64,000 nucleotides of DNA from Sphingobium bisphenolivorans (GTDB lineage: Bacteria; Pseudomonadota; Alphaproteobacteria; Sphingomonadales; Sphingomonadaceae). Where the stretch lies: NCBI RefSeq assembly GCF_000412635.1, contig NZ_ASTG01000001.1, forward strand, positions 278,904-342,903, read 5' to 3'. The position numbers and the translations under genes are program-made. Shown here piece by piece: positions 46,877-56,799 of the stretch. The notes beneath the pieces were generated by a model. It was not told the DNA's origin and made no database searches. It saw nothing but the letters and a program-made list of their open reading frames with translations. How positions within the stretch are numbered: position 1 is the stretch's first letter; each line of letters begins with the position of its first letter.

Positions 46877-48142
46877 TCAAGCGACCGGCGCGTCCAGCCC
46901 ATAGGCCGTATGCAGCACGCGCACCGCCAGTTCCGTCTCATCCTCGTCGATCAGGACGCTGACCTTGATCTCGCTGGTCGAGATGGCGAGGATGTTGATG
47001 CCGCGATCGGCCAGGCTCTTGAACATGGTCGACGCAACGCCCGCATGGCTCTTCATGCCCACGCCGACGACGCTGATCTTCGCGACCTTGGTGTCGGGGA
47101 TCACGCGGTTGAAGCCGATCGCTTCCTTCTGGCTTTCGAGCACGTCCAGCGCCCGCGCCAGATCCGCGCCCGGCACGGTGAAGGTCACGTCCGTCTCACC
47201 CTTGTCGCGGCCGACATTCTGGATGATCATGTCGACGTTGATCGCATTGTCCGCCAAGGGCCCGAAGATGTGCGCCACGGCGCCCGGGCGATCCGGCACG
47301 CGGGTCAGGGTGATCTTCGCCTCATTCTTGTCATGGGCGATGCCGGTGATGAGTTGACGTTCCATCTTGTCTTCCTTGAGCTTGGCTTCCAGTTCCTCTT
47401 CGCTGACGATCAGCGTGCCGGGGAGGTCCTGCTGGGTGGGATCATCGAAGGAGGAAAGCACCTGCACGACCACGCCTTCCTTCATTGCGAGGCCGACCGA
47501 GCGGGTCTGGAGCACCTTGGCCCCGACAGAGGCCAGTTCCAGCATTTCCTCATAGGTGACGAGGTCGAGCTTGCGCGCGCGCGCCACGATGCGCGGGTCG
47601 GTAGTATAAACGCCATCCACATCGGTATAGATGTCGCAACGATCCGCCTTCAGTGCCGCCGCGACCGCAACCGCCGAGGTGTCCGAGCCACCTCGGCCCA
47701 GAGTGGAGATGCGGCCATCCTCCATCATGCCCTGGAAACCGGGGATCACCGCCACGGTGCCCGAGCGCATCGAGGCGAGCAGATCGATCGTGTCGATCTC
47801 GCCGATCCGCGCCTTGGCATGGGCTTCGTTGGTGCGGATCGGCAGCTGCCAGCCGAGCCAGCTGCGCGCGTCGACGCCCATCGCCTTCAAGGTCATGGCG
47901 AGCAGACCGCTCGTGACCTGCTCGCCGGACGCGACGACCACGTCATATTCGGCCGGGTCGTAAAGCGGCGAGGCTTCCTTGCAGAAGCCGACCAGCCGGT
48001 CCGTCTCGCCCGCCATGGCGGAGACGACGACGGCGACCTCATGCCCCTGCTCGACAACATGTTTGACACGCGCGGCCACGTTGCGAATTCGCTCCATCCC
48101 CGCCATGGAGGTGCCGCCGAATTTCATCACGATGCGCGCCAT
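46877..48142 (-). CDS. lysC: aspartate kinase
   Basis: Aspartokinase phosphorylates Asp to start synthesis of Lys, Thr, Met and diaminopimelate. 421 residues: MKFGGTSMAGMERIRNVAA, VVSAMAGETDRLVG, SGEQVTSGLLAM, GRGGSDTSAVAVAAALKAD, and two C-terminal ACT domains (ITLTRVPDRPGAVAHIFGPL; ISVVGVGMKSHAGVASTMFK) for feedback inhibition. ATG 48142 gives the family N-terminus; the frame is open 48 codons further. It is divergent from a small membrane-protein gene. Confidence 0.97.
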   Translation of the reverse strand: MARIVMKFGGTSMAGMERIRNVAARVKHVVEQGHEVAVVVSAMAGETDRLVGFCKEASPLYDPAEYDVVVASGEQVTSGLLAMTLKAMGVDARSWLGWQLPIRTNEAHAKARIGEIDTIDLLASMRSGTVAVIPGFQGMMEDGRISTLGRGGSDTSAVAVAAALKADRCDIYTDVDGVYTTDPRIVARARKLDLVTYEEMLELASVGAKVLQTRSVGLAMKEGVVVQVLSSFDDPTQQDLPGTLIVSEEELEAKLKEDKMERQLITGIAHDKNEAKITLTRVPDRPGAVAHIFGPLADNAINVDMIIQNVGRDKGETDVTFTVPGADLARALDVLESQKEAIGFNRVIPDTKVAKISVVGVGMKSHAGVASTMFKSLADRGINILAISTSEIKVSVLIDEDETELAVRVLHTAYGLDAPVA

Positions 48143-48318
48143 TTGCCTGTCGAGCCTTGTTAGATGTGAGAAAAGAACCTTCCGAACCGTCTGGCCGGAA
48201 GCGGCGCTATTAGCATCCGCGGCGAATATGGCAAGCAACGCGAAAGAGTGGCATGCGCGGGCGGAACCGCACGGCCCGCCGCTCATTCCATCCCATGGGG
48301 CGAGGAATGGAGGATGCC

Positions 48319-48531
48319 ATGGAAGGCGGCTTATACGCGCTGGTGACGATAGGCGGTCCGATCCTGCTGGCGATCGTGCTGGCCTTCGTCATGCTCAGCA
48401 ACCGGAGGCATCGGACGCCCGAAGAGATGCGCCGAACCGAGGAAGCGACGCACGATCTCTATGACCGGCTCGATGCGGAGGACAAGGCGCAGGAATATGC
48501 GCCGCCGCCAAGCCGCACGAAAGGGCCGTGA
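48319..48531 (+). CDS. small membrane protein, hypothetical
   Basis: About 70 residues: one transmembrane helix (ALVTIGGPILLAIVLAFVML), then a basic stop-transfer (SNRRHRTPEE) and a charged helical tail (RTEEATHDLYDRLDAEDKAQE). GGAGG lies 5 bases before ATG 48319; ATG 48307 would add four residues. It sits 45 bp upstream of ubiG on the same strand. I recognise no function. The tail resembles small single-helix proteins found in many alphaproteobacteria. Confidence 0.68.
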   Translation: MEGGLYALVTIGGPILLAIVLAFVMLSNRRHRTPEEMRRTEEATHDLYDRLDAEDKAQEYAPPPSRTKGP

Positions 48532-48575
48532 AAACAAGCATAGCCTCAGCCGTGGCACGCTGGTAGCAGGGGCGG

Positions 48576-49313
48576 ATGGCTAACCCCGCTTCGAGCACGA
48601 TCGACCCGCGCGAGGCAGCGCATTTCGGCAGCATGGCCGCCGACTGGTGGAACCCCAACGGGTCCAGCGCGATGCTGCACAAGCTCAATCCGGTGCGGCT
48701 GCGTTATATCCGCGATGCCATCGACCAGCATTGGCCGGGTCAGAGCCGCAGTTTCCACCCCTTGAGCGGCAAACATGCGCTGGATGTCGGTTGCGGCGCG
48801 GGCCTGCTGGCAGAGCCGCTCTGCCGCATGGGTGCGGCCGTGACCGCGCTGGACGCTGCCGAGGAGAATATCGCTGCAGCCAGAGCCCATGCCGAGCCGC
48901 AGGGCCTTGAGATCGATTATCGGGCGACCCCGGTGGAAGAACTGGCGGCGCATGGCTTCGACCTGGTCACGTCGATGGAGGTGATCGAGCATGTGGCCGA
49001 TCCTGCGGCCTTCGTCCGCGCCCTGGCAGACAGGCTCTCGCCTGATGGGCTGCTCATCATGTCGACGCCCAACCGGACGCCGCTGTCCCGCGTCGCGATG
49101 ATCAGCATCGGCGAGAGTATCGGCGGCATTCCCAAGGGAACGCATGACTGGGAAAGGTTCCTCACGCCGGAGGAACTGACCGCTCTGATCGAAAGCGCCG
49201 GCCTGGAGGTCATGGACGTGACCGGCCTCAGCTTCTCACCCGGAAAAGGCTTTGTCCTTTCGTCCAGCAAGTCCATCAATTATCTGCTGACCGCCCGTCA
49301 CCGGCATCGCTGA
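48576..49313 (+). CDS. ubiG: ubiquinone biosynthesis O-methyltransferase
   Basis: UbiG performs both O-methylations in ubiquinone synthesis. The 245-residue product has EAAHFGSMAADWWNPNGSSA, the SAM motif ALDVGCGAGLLAEPLCRMGA, VTALDAAEENIAAARAHAEP, SMEVIEHVADPAAFVRAL and the C-terminal TGLSFSPGKGF segment. Length and motifs are normal. It follows a small membrane-protein gene and is followed by a GC-rich hairpin with a T-run. Confidence 0.95.
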   Translation: MANPASSTIDPREAAHFGSMAADWWNPNGSSAMLHKLNPVRLRYIRDAIDQHWPGQSRSFHPLSGKHALDVGCGAGLLAEPLCRMGAAVTALDAAEENIAAARAHAEPQGLEIDYRATPVEELAAHGFDLVTSMEVIEHVADPAAFVRALADRLSPDGLLIMSTPNRTPLSRVAMISIGESIGGIPKGTHDWERFLTPEELTALIESAGLEVMDVTGLSFSPGKGFVLSSSKSINYLLTARHRHR

Positions 49314-49320
49314 GGCGGAC

Positions 49321-49376
49321 GAGGCATCAGGCGGCGCCGCGCTCCCCAACCGCGCGGCCTGCCTCTACCCCCTTTT
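49321..49376 (+). terminator. terminator of ubiG
   Basis: GAGGCA (49321-49326) pairs with TGCCTC (49360-49365), with further GGC/GCC and CGCGC/GCGCG pairs interrupted by bulges, then CCCCCTTTT. It lies 8 bp after the ubiG stop and also faces the convergent gene's end. Confidence 0.5.
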
Positions 49377-49385
49377 GTGCGATAC

Positions 49386-50159
49386 TCACCCGATCGGCTT
49401 GGCAACAGCGACGACCGCAGGCTGAGCCTCGGGGATCGCATCCTTCGGAGCCTCGACTGAGGCCGCGGCCTGTGTCTTCAGGCTGGCCGCAGCATTCTGC
49501 AACGCGGCTGCCGCAGCCTCCAGAGCCGCCGCTGCCGACTGGGGCGTCGTGGCCGCAGCAAGAGCAGGCGTCTCCACGACAGCCGCCGGAACGGTTGCAG
49601 CAGCGACCTCGGTCGGCTGATCGGCCGGTGCTTCGGCTATAGCGGCAGCCTCCGCCGCTGGAGCCGCCGCGACGGTCGCTTCACAGACATTGCCCACGCC
49701 CATCGGCCATTCGGAGAAATTGCGCGCCAGCACGGGAAGTTCCGTCTCGTCCGCATTCCCCGCCAATGTCAGTAGCGTGTCGCTCATGTCGCAGAAGCCA
49801 GACGACTGAACCGTCGCGGAATGGCCGTTCGCCATCTTCGTCATGAAGTCATCATAGGCATGCTGCCCGTCGGCAATGCCGCTTTGACGCATGAAACGCA
49901 GCTTCAATATATTGGTCGAGCCGTTGAGATGAGCCGATCTCTTCTCGGAAAAGAGCCTGTATTTCTCGGCTATCGCAGGGTTCACGGATCGGCACTTCAA
50001 CGCACCGAGCATCAGGGTCACCTGCAAATCCCTGACCCGGGCGGCCTCAACCTCGTGGGGTTGCCAGCATGCTTCCTCCCCCGCGGCGGCCGCTCCCCCG
50101 GAAAAGAGCGCAAGCAAGCAACCGGCGGCACCCGCCGCCAATCGAACATTTTTCGACAT
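49386..50159 (-). CDS. secreted protein with Ala-rich tail, hypothetical
   Basis: About 257 residues: signal peptide (LAAGAAGCLLALFSGGAAAA), a folded middle of about 125 residues with four or more Cys (ACWQPHEVEAARVRDLQVTL, ALKCRSVNPAIAEKYRLFSE, FCDMSDTLLTLAG, NVCEATVAA), then about 90 residues dominated by Ala, Pro and Val. ATG 50159 has GAGGT upstream. A -35/-10 pair (ATGGCA-17-TAGAAT) precedes it. I do not recognise the family. Cys spacing suggests periplasmic disulfides. Confidence 0.72.
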   Translation of the reverse strand: MSKNVRLAAGAAGCLLALFSGGAAAAGEEACWQPHEVEAARVRDLQVTLMLGALKCRSVNPAIAEKYRLFSEKRSAHLNGSTNILKLRFMRQSGIADGQHAYDDFMTKMANGHSATVQSSGFCDMSDTLLTLAGNADETELPVLARNFSEWPMGVGNVCEATVAAAPAAEAAAIAEAPADQPTEVAAATVPAAVVETPALAAATTPQSAAAALEAAAAALQNAAASLKTQAAASVEAPKDAIPEAQPAVVAVAKPIG

Positions 50160-50197
50160 GATGGACCTCGCAGAATCGAGCGACCCCGCATGAGCAA

Positions 50198-50226
50198 ATT
50201 CTATCATTTTGCCTCAAAAATGCCAT
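50198..50226 (-). promoter_or_regulatory. putative promoter of the Ala-rich secreted protein gene
   Basis: On the minus strand: -35 ATGGCA (50226-50221), 17-bp spacer, -10 TAGAAT (50203-50198). The AT-rich stretch upstream carries a 17-bp palindrome TTGCCGCA-C-TGCGGCAA at 50252-50268. Transcript start is expected near 50190. Confidence 0.45.
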
Positions 50227-50356
50227 CATTTTTAGTTTGACAGTGACCCATTTGCCGCACTGCGGCAACCTTCTGGAAAGAAATGTTTTACAGCCGTACA
50301 GTCTTGGGCCGACAAAGTATGTTACACATAAACAACGAGAATTTCTTTCGGTCGGG

Positions 50357-51172
50357 CTATTCGCCGACTGCTTCGGCACGGGCGATCAGGGCTTTGGCTT
50401 CTGCGACATGCATGCTCTCGATCATCCGCCCTTCAAACCGTTCAGCGCCGCCGCGAGCCGCCTCTACCAGCCGCCGTGCGTCCGCCACTGCTTGCGGATC
50501 GGGACCAAAGACCTGGTTGGCGACAGGCACCTGACTGGGGTGGATCAGCGTCTTGCCATCAAAGCCCAGCACATGTCCGGCCGCACATTCGCCTTCAAAG
50601 CCGGCCTCGTCGTCCAGCCGGTTGAACACGCCATCGAACACCGCGATACGCGCGGCCCGGGCCGCCAGTATCGCCGTTTGCATCGCCAGCAGCAGACCCT
50701 CGCGGCCGGCAGAGGGCGGAATGCCAAGATCCTGCCGCAGGTCGTTATTGCCCATGAAGAGGCCCGCACAGCCTTCCCCCGCCGCGATCTCCCGCGCGGC
50801 CAGCACGCCGACCGCGCTTTCGATCATGGCGATGACCGGCTTCTGGCAGACGCTGAACACGTCCTTCACCTGTCTGGCGCTTTCCACCTTGGGCAGGACG
50901 ACATAGTCGGCGGCAGACGCCTTCAGCGCGACCATCTCACGCCCATGCCACGGCGTTCCCTCGACATTGATCCGGATGGCGCACAGCCTGCCGCCGAACC
51001 CCTCCGCCGCCGCATCGACGGCGCCTCGGAGCGCCTCTTCCTTGCGGTCGGCGGGCACGGCATCCTCAAGGTCCAGTATCACCATGTCGCAACCCAGGGT
51101 CCGGGCCTTCGCGATGGCGCGCGGATTGGACGCCGGCAGGAAAAGCAAAGATCGGGCGTGGCGCAACAACAT
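50357..51172 (-). CDS. HpcH/HpaI-type CoA ester lyase (CitE-like)
   Basis: A 271-residue (beta/alpha)8 barrel of the citrate lyase beta/malyl-CoA lyase family: RSLLFLPASNPRAIAKARTL, DMVILDLEDAVPADRKEEAL with the metal/catalytic acid residues, RINVEGTPWHGREM, IAMIESAVGVLAAREIAAGE and GKTLIHPSQVPVANQVF. These cleave or hydrolyse (3S)-malyl-, citramalyl- or methylmalyl-CoA. AGAGGAG lies before ATG 51172. It is divergent from the stomatin-like gene by 75 bp. The CoA substrate is not predictable. Confidence 0.91.
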   Translation of the reverse strand: MLLRHARSLLFLPASNPRAIAKARTLGCDMVILDLEDAVPADRKEEALRGAVDAAAEGFGGRLCAIRINVEGTPWHGREMVALKASAADYVVLPKVESARQVKDVFSVCQKPVIAMIESAVGVLAAREIAAGEGCAGLFMGNNDLRQDLGIPPSAGREGLLLAMQTAILAARAARIAVFDGVFNRLDDEAGFEGECAAGHVLGFDGKTLIHPSQVPVANQVFGPDPQAVADARRLVEAARGGAERFEGRMIESMHVAEAKALIARAEAVGE

Positions 51173-51247
51173 GATGAAACTCCTCTCGGTTTGCCTTTTC
51201 GCGTTAATGATTTCGCGTCATAGTCCAAGCGGATTTGGGGGGAGACG

Positions 51248-52222
51248 ATGATGCTGACGACATTCGCGCTGACGGTCACATTTCTGGTGCTGTTCTATCT
51301 TGCGGTGAGCGTCAAGGTGGTCCGGCAAGGCTATCAATATACGATCGAGCGTTTCGGCCGCTTCACGGAGGTGGCCCGGCCCGGGCTCAATTTCTACCCC
51401 GCCTTCTTCTATGCGGTGGGTCGCAAGATCAACATGATGGAGCAGGTCGTCGATATTCCGGGGCAGGAGATCATCACCAAGGATAACGCCATGGTGTCGG
51501 TCGACGGCGTCGTCTTCTTCCAGGTTCTGGACGCGGCCAAGGCGGCCTATGAAGTCAGCGAACTCTATGTCGCGATCATGCAGCTGGCGACCACCAACCT
51601 GCGTACCGTGATGGGGTCTATGGACCTGGATGAAACGCTGTCGAAGCGCGATGAGATCAACGCGCGGCTGCTGTCGGTGGTCGATCACGCGACCAACGCC
51701 TGGGGCATCAAGATCACCCGCGTGGAACTCAAGGACATCCGCCCGCCCGCCGACATCGTCAACGCGATGGGCCGCCAGATGAAGGCAGAGCGGGAGAAGC
51801 GCGCCCTCATCCTCGAATCCGAAGGACTGCGCGCCTCGGAAATCCTGAAGGCGGAGGGGCAGAAGCAGAGCCAGATCCTGGAGGCCGAAGGCCGGCGCGA
51901 AGCCGCGTTCCGCGACGCCGAAGCGCGCGAGCGTGAGGCGGAGGCCGAGGCGAAGGCAACCCAGATGGTGTCGGAGGCGATTGCGTCCGGTAACGCGCAG
52001 GCGATCAACTATTTCGTCGCCCAGAAATATGTCGAGGCGGTGAGCCAGTTCGCCACCTCGCCAAATGCCAAGACCATCCTCTTCCCGGTGGAGGCGACGC
52101 AGCTGATCGGGACGCTCGGCGGCATCGGCGCGCTGGCGAAGGAAGCGTTGGGGAGCGACGCCGCCACCCCGCCGCCTCCGGCACCCCCGCGCCGCGGTCC
52201 CTTCGGGCAGGCACCGGCATGA
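51248..52222 (+). CDS. stomatin/prohibitin (SPFH/Band 7) membrane protein
   Basis: 324 residues: an N-terminal helix (TTFALTVTFLVLFYLAVSVK), an SPFH domain (RFGRFTEVARPGLNFYPAFF, VSVDGVVFFQVLDAAKAAYE), and a long coiled-coil (MKAEREKRALILESEGLRAS, EAEGRREAAFRDAEAREREA) ending in a Pro-rich tail. QmcA-like proteins form membrane rings around proteases or respiratory complexes. ATG 51248 and 51251 both fit; GGAG at 51241 favours the second slightly. Its stop overlaps the NfeD start by 4 bp, the standard SPFH-NfeD pair. Confidence 0.93.
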   Translation: MMLTTFALTVTFLVLFYLAVSVKVVRQGYQYTIERFGRFTEVARPGLNFYPAFFYAVGRKINMMEQVVDIPGQEIITKDNAMVSVDGVVFFQVLDAAKAAYEVSELYVAIMQLATTNLRTVMGSMDLDETLSKRDEINARLLSVVDHATNAWGIKITRVELKDIRPPADIVNAMGRQMKAEREKRALILESEGLRASEILKAEGQKQSQILEAEGRREAAFRDAEAREREAEAEAKATQMVSEAIASGNAQAINYFVAQKYVEAVSQFATSPNAKTILFPVEATQLIGTLGGIGALAKEALGSDAATPPPPAPPRRGPFGQAPA

Positions 52223-52665
52223 TGGACTGGCTCGCTTTGCTGGACGACCATTGGGGCTGGCTCGTCTTCGCCGCCTTGCTCGGCGTGGGCGAGGTCATCC
52301 TGCCCGGCGTGTTCCTGATCTGGGTCGCGCTGGCCGCAGCGGTCACGGGACTTCTCGCGCTCGCCCTTCCCATTGCGCTGCCGGCTCAGTTGCTCATCTT
52401 CGCAGGACTGTGCCTGCTCTCCGTCTGGGGCGGGCGCCGCTGGTACAAGGCCAATCCCGTGGACTCGCAGGACCCGATGCTCAACGATCGCACGGCGCGG
52501 CTGATCGGCGAGATCGTCACTGTCGTGGAAGCGATCGACGGCGGGCGCGGACGGGTGAAGGTGGGCGACAGCGTCTGGTCCTGTCGCGGCCCCGACGCGC
52601 CCGCCGGCAGCCGCGTGCGGATCACCGGCGCGGACGCTTCGGTGCTGAAAGTGGAATTAGCTTGA
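52219..52665 (+). CDS. NfeD-family membrane protein
   Basis: A 148-residue short-form NfeD: helices WGWLVFAALLGVGEVILPGVF and WVALAAAVTGLLALALPIAL with a third (LLIFAGLCLLSVWGGRRWY), followed by an OB-fold domain (LIGEIVTVVEAIDGGRGRVK, VGDSVWSCRGPDAPAGSRVR). It is translationally coupled (ATGA) to the stomatin-like gene and likely assembles with it in the inner membrane. Confidence 0.94.
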   Translation: MMDWLALLDDHWGWLVFAALLGVGEVILPGVFLIWVALAAAVTGLLALALPIALPAQLLIFAGLCLLSVWGGRRWYKANPVDSQDPMLNDRTARLIGEIVTVVEAIDGGRGRVKVGDSVWSCRGPDAPAGSRVRITGADASVLKVELA

Positions 52666-52695
52666 ACGCGAGATCGGGAACAATTTCTCCTTTAC

Positions 52696-52725
52696 CGTCA
52701 CCCCGGGTTCAAGTCCGGGGTGACG
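52696..52725. repeat. family B palindrome, short copy
   Basis: CGTCACCCCGG (52696-52706) and CCGGGGTGACG (52715-52725) with an 8-nt loop, between the convergent nfeD and fpr genes. It matches the core of the 28602 and 63823 elements. Confidence 0.75.
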
Positions 52726-52745
52726 AAAAATAATCGTCTATTCCC

Positions 52746-52776
52746 AAAGCAAAGGGGCCGGCGTTTCCGCCAGCCC
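52746..52776 (-). terminator. terminator of fpr
   Basis: On the minus strand: GGGCTGGCG-GAAA-CGCCGGCCC (52776-52755, GNRA loop, one wobble pair) followed by TTTGCTTT, 25 bp after the fpr stop. Confidence 0.7.
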
Positions 52777-52801
52777 TCTCTCATCTTCCATATGGCCAGC
52801 G

Positions 52802-53617
52802 TCAGCCGACAAAGGCGCGCTCGATCACATAGGCGCCGGGCGCCGCGTTGGAGCCTTCGGGGAAGCCGTTTGCCTCGAAGAAGGCGCCGAACTGCTTGAT
52901 CATCTCCATGCTGCCGCACATCATGACGCGGTCCGTTTCCGGATTGAACTTCGCCTCGCCCGGAATGCCGGCGAACAGTTCGCCGCTCTCGACCAGCTTG
53001 TCGATGCGGACATTGTTGCGGAACGGCTCGCGCGTCACGGTCGGCACATAGTGGAACTGGGCCGCAGCCTGCTCCGACACCAGCGGATCGTCGGCGAGCT
53101 TGCCCGACAGTTCGTCATGGAACGCCAGATCGCTCACCCGGCGCACCGAATGGACCACGACGACCTGCTCGTAAAAATCGTAAACGTCCGGATCGCGCGC
53201 CAGGCTGAGGAACGGCGCAAGCCCTGTTCCGGTCGACAGCATGAACAACCGCTTGCCCGGCAGCAGCGCGTCGGTCACCAGCGTGCCGGTCGGCTTGCGG
53301 CCGAGATAGATTTGGTCACCCGGCTGGATCAGCTGCAATTTGGAGGTCAGCGGACCGTCCTGCACCTTGATCGAAAGGAACTCCAGTTCCTCGTCCCAAG
53401 ACGGGCTCGCCACCGAATAAGCACGCAGCAGCGGCTTGCCATTGTCCCCAGCCAGGCCGATCATCACAAACTCGCCCGAACGGAAGCGGAAGCTCGCCGG
53501 ACGGCTGATGCGGAAGCTGAAAAGATGCTCGTTCCAGTGGCGGACCGACAGCACGGTTTCCACGGACAGGGCGCCTGTTGGTTCCAGCGCCGGCTTTTCA
53601 ATCGTCACGTCGTTCAC
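52802..53617 (-). CDS. fpr: ferredoxin--NADP(+) reductase
   Basis: An FAD enzyme that shuttles electrons between NADPH and ferredoxin/flavodoxin. About 271 residues: VRHWNEHLFSFRISRP, the FAD motif RAYSVASPSWDEELEFLSIK, PGDQIYLGRKPTGTLV, the NADP motif LFMLSTGTGLAPFLSLAR, and the C-terminal CGSMEMIKQFGAFFEANGFP ending AYVIERAFVG. GTG 53617 was chosen: AGGAGAAGG lies just upstream. GTG 53608 is an alternative. Confidence 0.95.
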   Translation of the reverse strand: MNDVTIEKPALEPTGALSVETVLSVRHWNEHLFSFRISRPASFRFRSGEFVMIGLAGDNGKPLLRAYSVASPSWDEELEFLSIKVQDGPLTSKLQLIQPGDQIYLGRKPTGTLVTDALLPGKRLFMLSTGTGLAPFLSLARDPDVYDFYEQVVVVHSVRRVSDLAFHDELSGKLADDPLVSEQAAAQFHYVPTVTREPFRNNVRIDKLVESGELFAGIPGEAKFNPETDRVMMCGSMEMIKQFGAFFEANGFPEGSNAAPGAYVIERAFVG

Positions 53618-53788
53618 AACCTTCTCCTGCCAAGGCAAAGCGCAACGCACGAATGTTGTTGTTGCGCGGGCCTCGCAATAAGCTGGCAGGCGAATGCGCT
53701 CTGAGCGCCCCGATAGCAAGGCGAAAAAATCTTGGGCGCCCGATAGATCGCCGTCAGTCAAAGACGCGAACGCCAGCCGGCATGGTGA

Positions 53789-54106
53789 TCAGCCGAACAG
53801 ACCCTTTGCCAGCCCGCCCAGTTCATTGAGCGGATTGCCATCGCCGTCGCGGTCGAAAAATCCGCCGATCTTGCCAAGGATCGCCTCCGGTCCTCCGACG
53901 CGCGCGAACAGCTCCTGGAGAGCGTCGGCCGAAACGCCATGTTCCGCCGCCGTCGTCGCCAGCGCCGCGACATCGGTTTCGCCCGCGCCGATCTTGGCGC
54001 CGATCTCGGCCATCAGCGCCTGCATCTGCTCAGGCTCCAGCCCGAGTTTGGCCGCGATAGCTTCCAGCCCGCCGAGATTGTTCAGGATGTCGCTGAAATT
54101 CGCCAT
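53789..54106 (-). CDS. small DUF937-like protein with a C-terminal DxDGDG motif
   Basis: 105 residues: an Ala/Gly-rich helical body (LNNLGGLEAIAAKLGLEPEQ, MQALMAEIGAKIGAGETDVA) and a conserved end FFDRDGDGNPLNELGGLAKG. The body resembles DUF937/YidB-like helical repeats, and the DRDGDG pattern looks like an EF-hand-type Ca2+ loop. The start was set at ATG 54106 because it begins a family-like MANFSDILNN; no good ribosome site is seen. It lies downstream of pckA on the same strand. Function is unknown. Confidence 0.7.
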   Translation of the reverse strand: MANFSDILNNLGGLEAIAAKLGLEPEQMQALMAEIGAKIGAGETDVAALATTAAEHGVSADALQELFARVGGPEAILGKIGGFFDRDGDGNPLNELGGLAKGLFG

Positions 54107-54156
54107 GAGGTGGTTTCCCGTCAGTTTCGTGCAGAATAGCATTCCGCACGGCGAAC

Positions 54157-54190
54157 AAAAAGAAAAAGAGCCGGGAGAAGCCCCCGGCCC
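54157..54190 (-). terminator. intrinsic terminator of pckA
   Basis: On the minus strand: GCCGGG (54188-54183) pairs with CCCGGC (54175-54170) around a 7-nt loop, then CTCTTTTTCTTTTTG. It lies 27 bp after the pckA stop. Confidence 0.85.
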
Positions 54191-54215
54191 TCTATTCTTC
54201 AAGCTGAGCGGAGGC

Positions 54216-55811
<1,596 letters not shown>

Positions 55812-56094
55812 GCCTTGACTCCTAATATATCATCTCGGTTGGCAGCCTATGCTGTTACCCACCGGTCCTCCTGCGACGCCGACGCTCATCCGCTCGACGC
55901 CGTCTGCAGCGGACCTCAGCGGCCATAAGCTTTTGCGGCAGATGCGTCAAACACCCCGGCCATCGCCCTTATCCCGAAATATCAGTGCCTCACCGCATAA
56001 GCCGCCTGTCCGCCTTCCTTGCGAGCGGCGCGGCCATGGTCTAACGCTTGAAGAGTTACCCCTCCTTCCCCATCCCGAACGCGTGGGACACAGC

Positions 56095-56799
56095 ATGACG
56101 GCAACCATCGCCCTGGTTGATGACGACAAGAATATTCTCGCCTCGGTATCGATCGCCCTGCAGGCGGAGGGGTTCATGACGCGCCTCTATTCGGACCCCG
56201 AGGCCGCGCTGAAGGCGCTGGGCGAGAACCCGGCCGACCTTGGCGTGTTCGACATCAAGATGCCGCGGATCGATGGCTTGGAACTGCTGCGCCGCCTGCG
56301 GGAAAAGACGCAGATGCCGGTCATCTTCCTGACCTCCAAGGCCGACGAACTGGATGAGGCGCTGGGCCTTGCCATGGGCGCCGACGATTATATCTCCAAG
56401 CCCTTTTCCCAGCGGCTGCTGATCGCGCGCATCCGGGCCATCCTTCGCCGGGCGGAGGCGAGCCGGGTCAACCCGCCGTCGGACGAACCGGTGGCGGAAC
56501 CGATCACGCGCGGGCGGCTGGAGATGGACCCCGCGCGTCATCGGGTGAAGTGGAAGGAACGGGACGTGACGCTGACCGTCACCGAATTCCTGATCCTGGA
56601 GACGCTGGCCGCTCGCCCCGGCGTCGTCAAGAACCGCAATCAGCTGATGGACGCAGCCTATCAGGACGATGTCTATGTCGATGACCGAACCATCGACAGC
56701 CATATCAAGCGGCTTCGTCGCAAATTCCGTGAGGTCGATCCTGAATTCAACGCAATCGATACGCTCTATGGCGCTGGCTACCGTTTTTCGGAGGAGTGA
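56095..56799 (+). CDS. chvI: ChvI-type response regulator
   Basis: An OmpR/PhoB-family regulator of 234 residues: receiver with phospho-acceptor Asp53 (VFDIKMP), [20 protein letters not shown], and a winged-helix DNA-binding domain ([40 protein letters not shown]). In Rhizobiales ChvI controls envelope, acid and carbon genes. ATG 56095 gives the standard start; the frame is open upstream without family match. Its stop lies inside the chvG start (32-bp overlap). Divergent pckA shares the 283-bp control region. Confidence 0.93.
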   Translation: MTATIALVDDDKNILASVSIALQAEGFMTRLYSDPEAALKALGENPADLGVFDIKMPRIDGLELLRRLREKTQMPVIFLTSKADELDEALGLAMGADDYISKPFSQRLLIARIRAILRRAEASRVNPPSDEPVAEPITRGRLEMDPARHRVKWKERDVTLTVTEFLILETLAARPGVVKNRNQLMDAAYQDDVYVDDRTIDSHIKRLRRKFREVDPEFNAIDTLYGAGYRFSEE

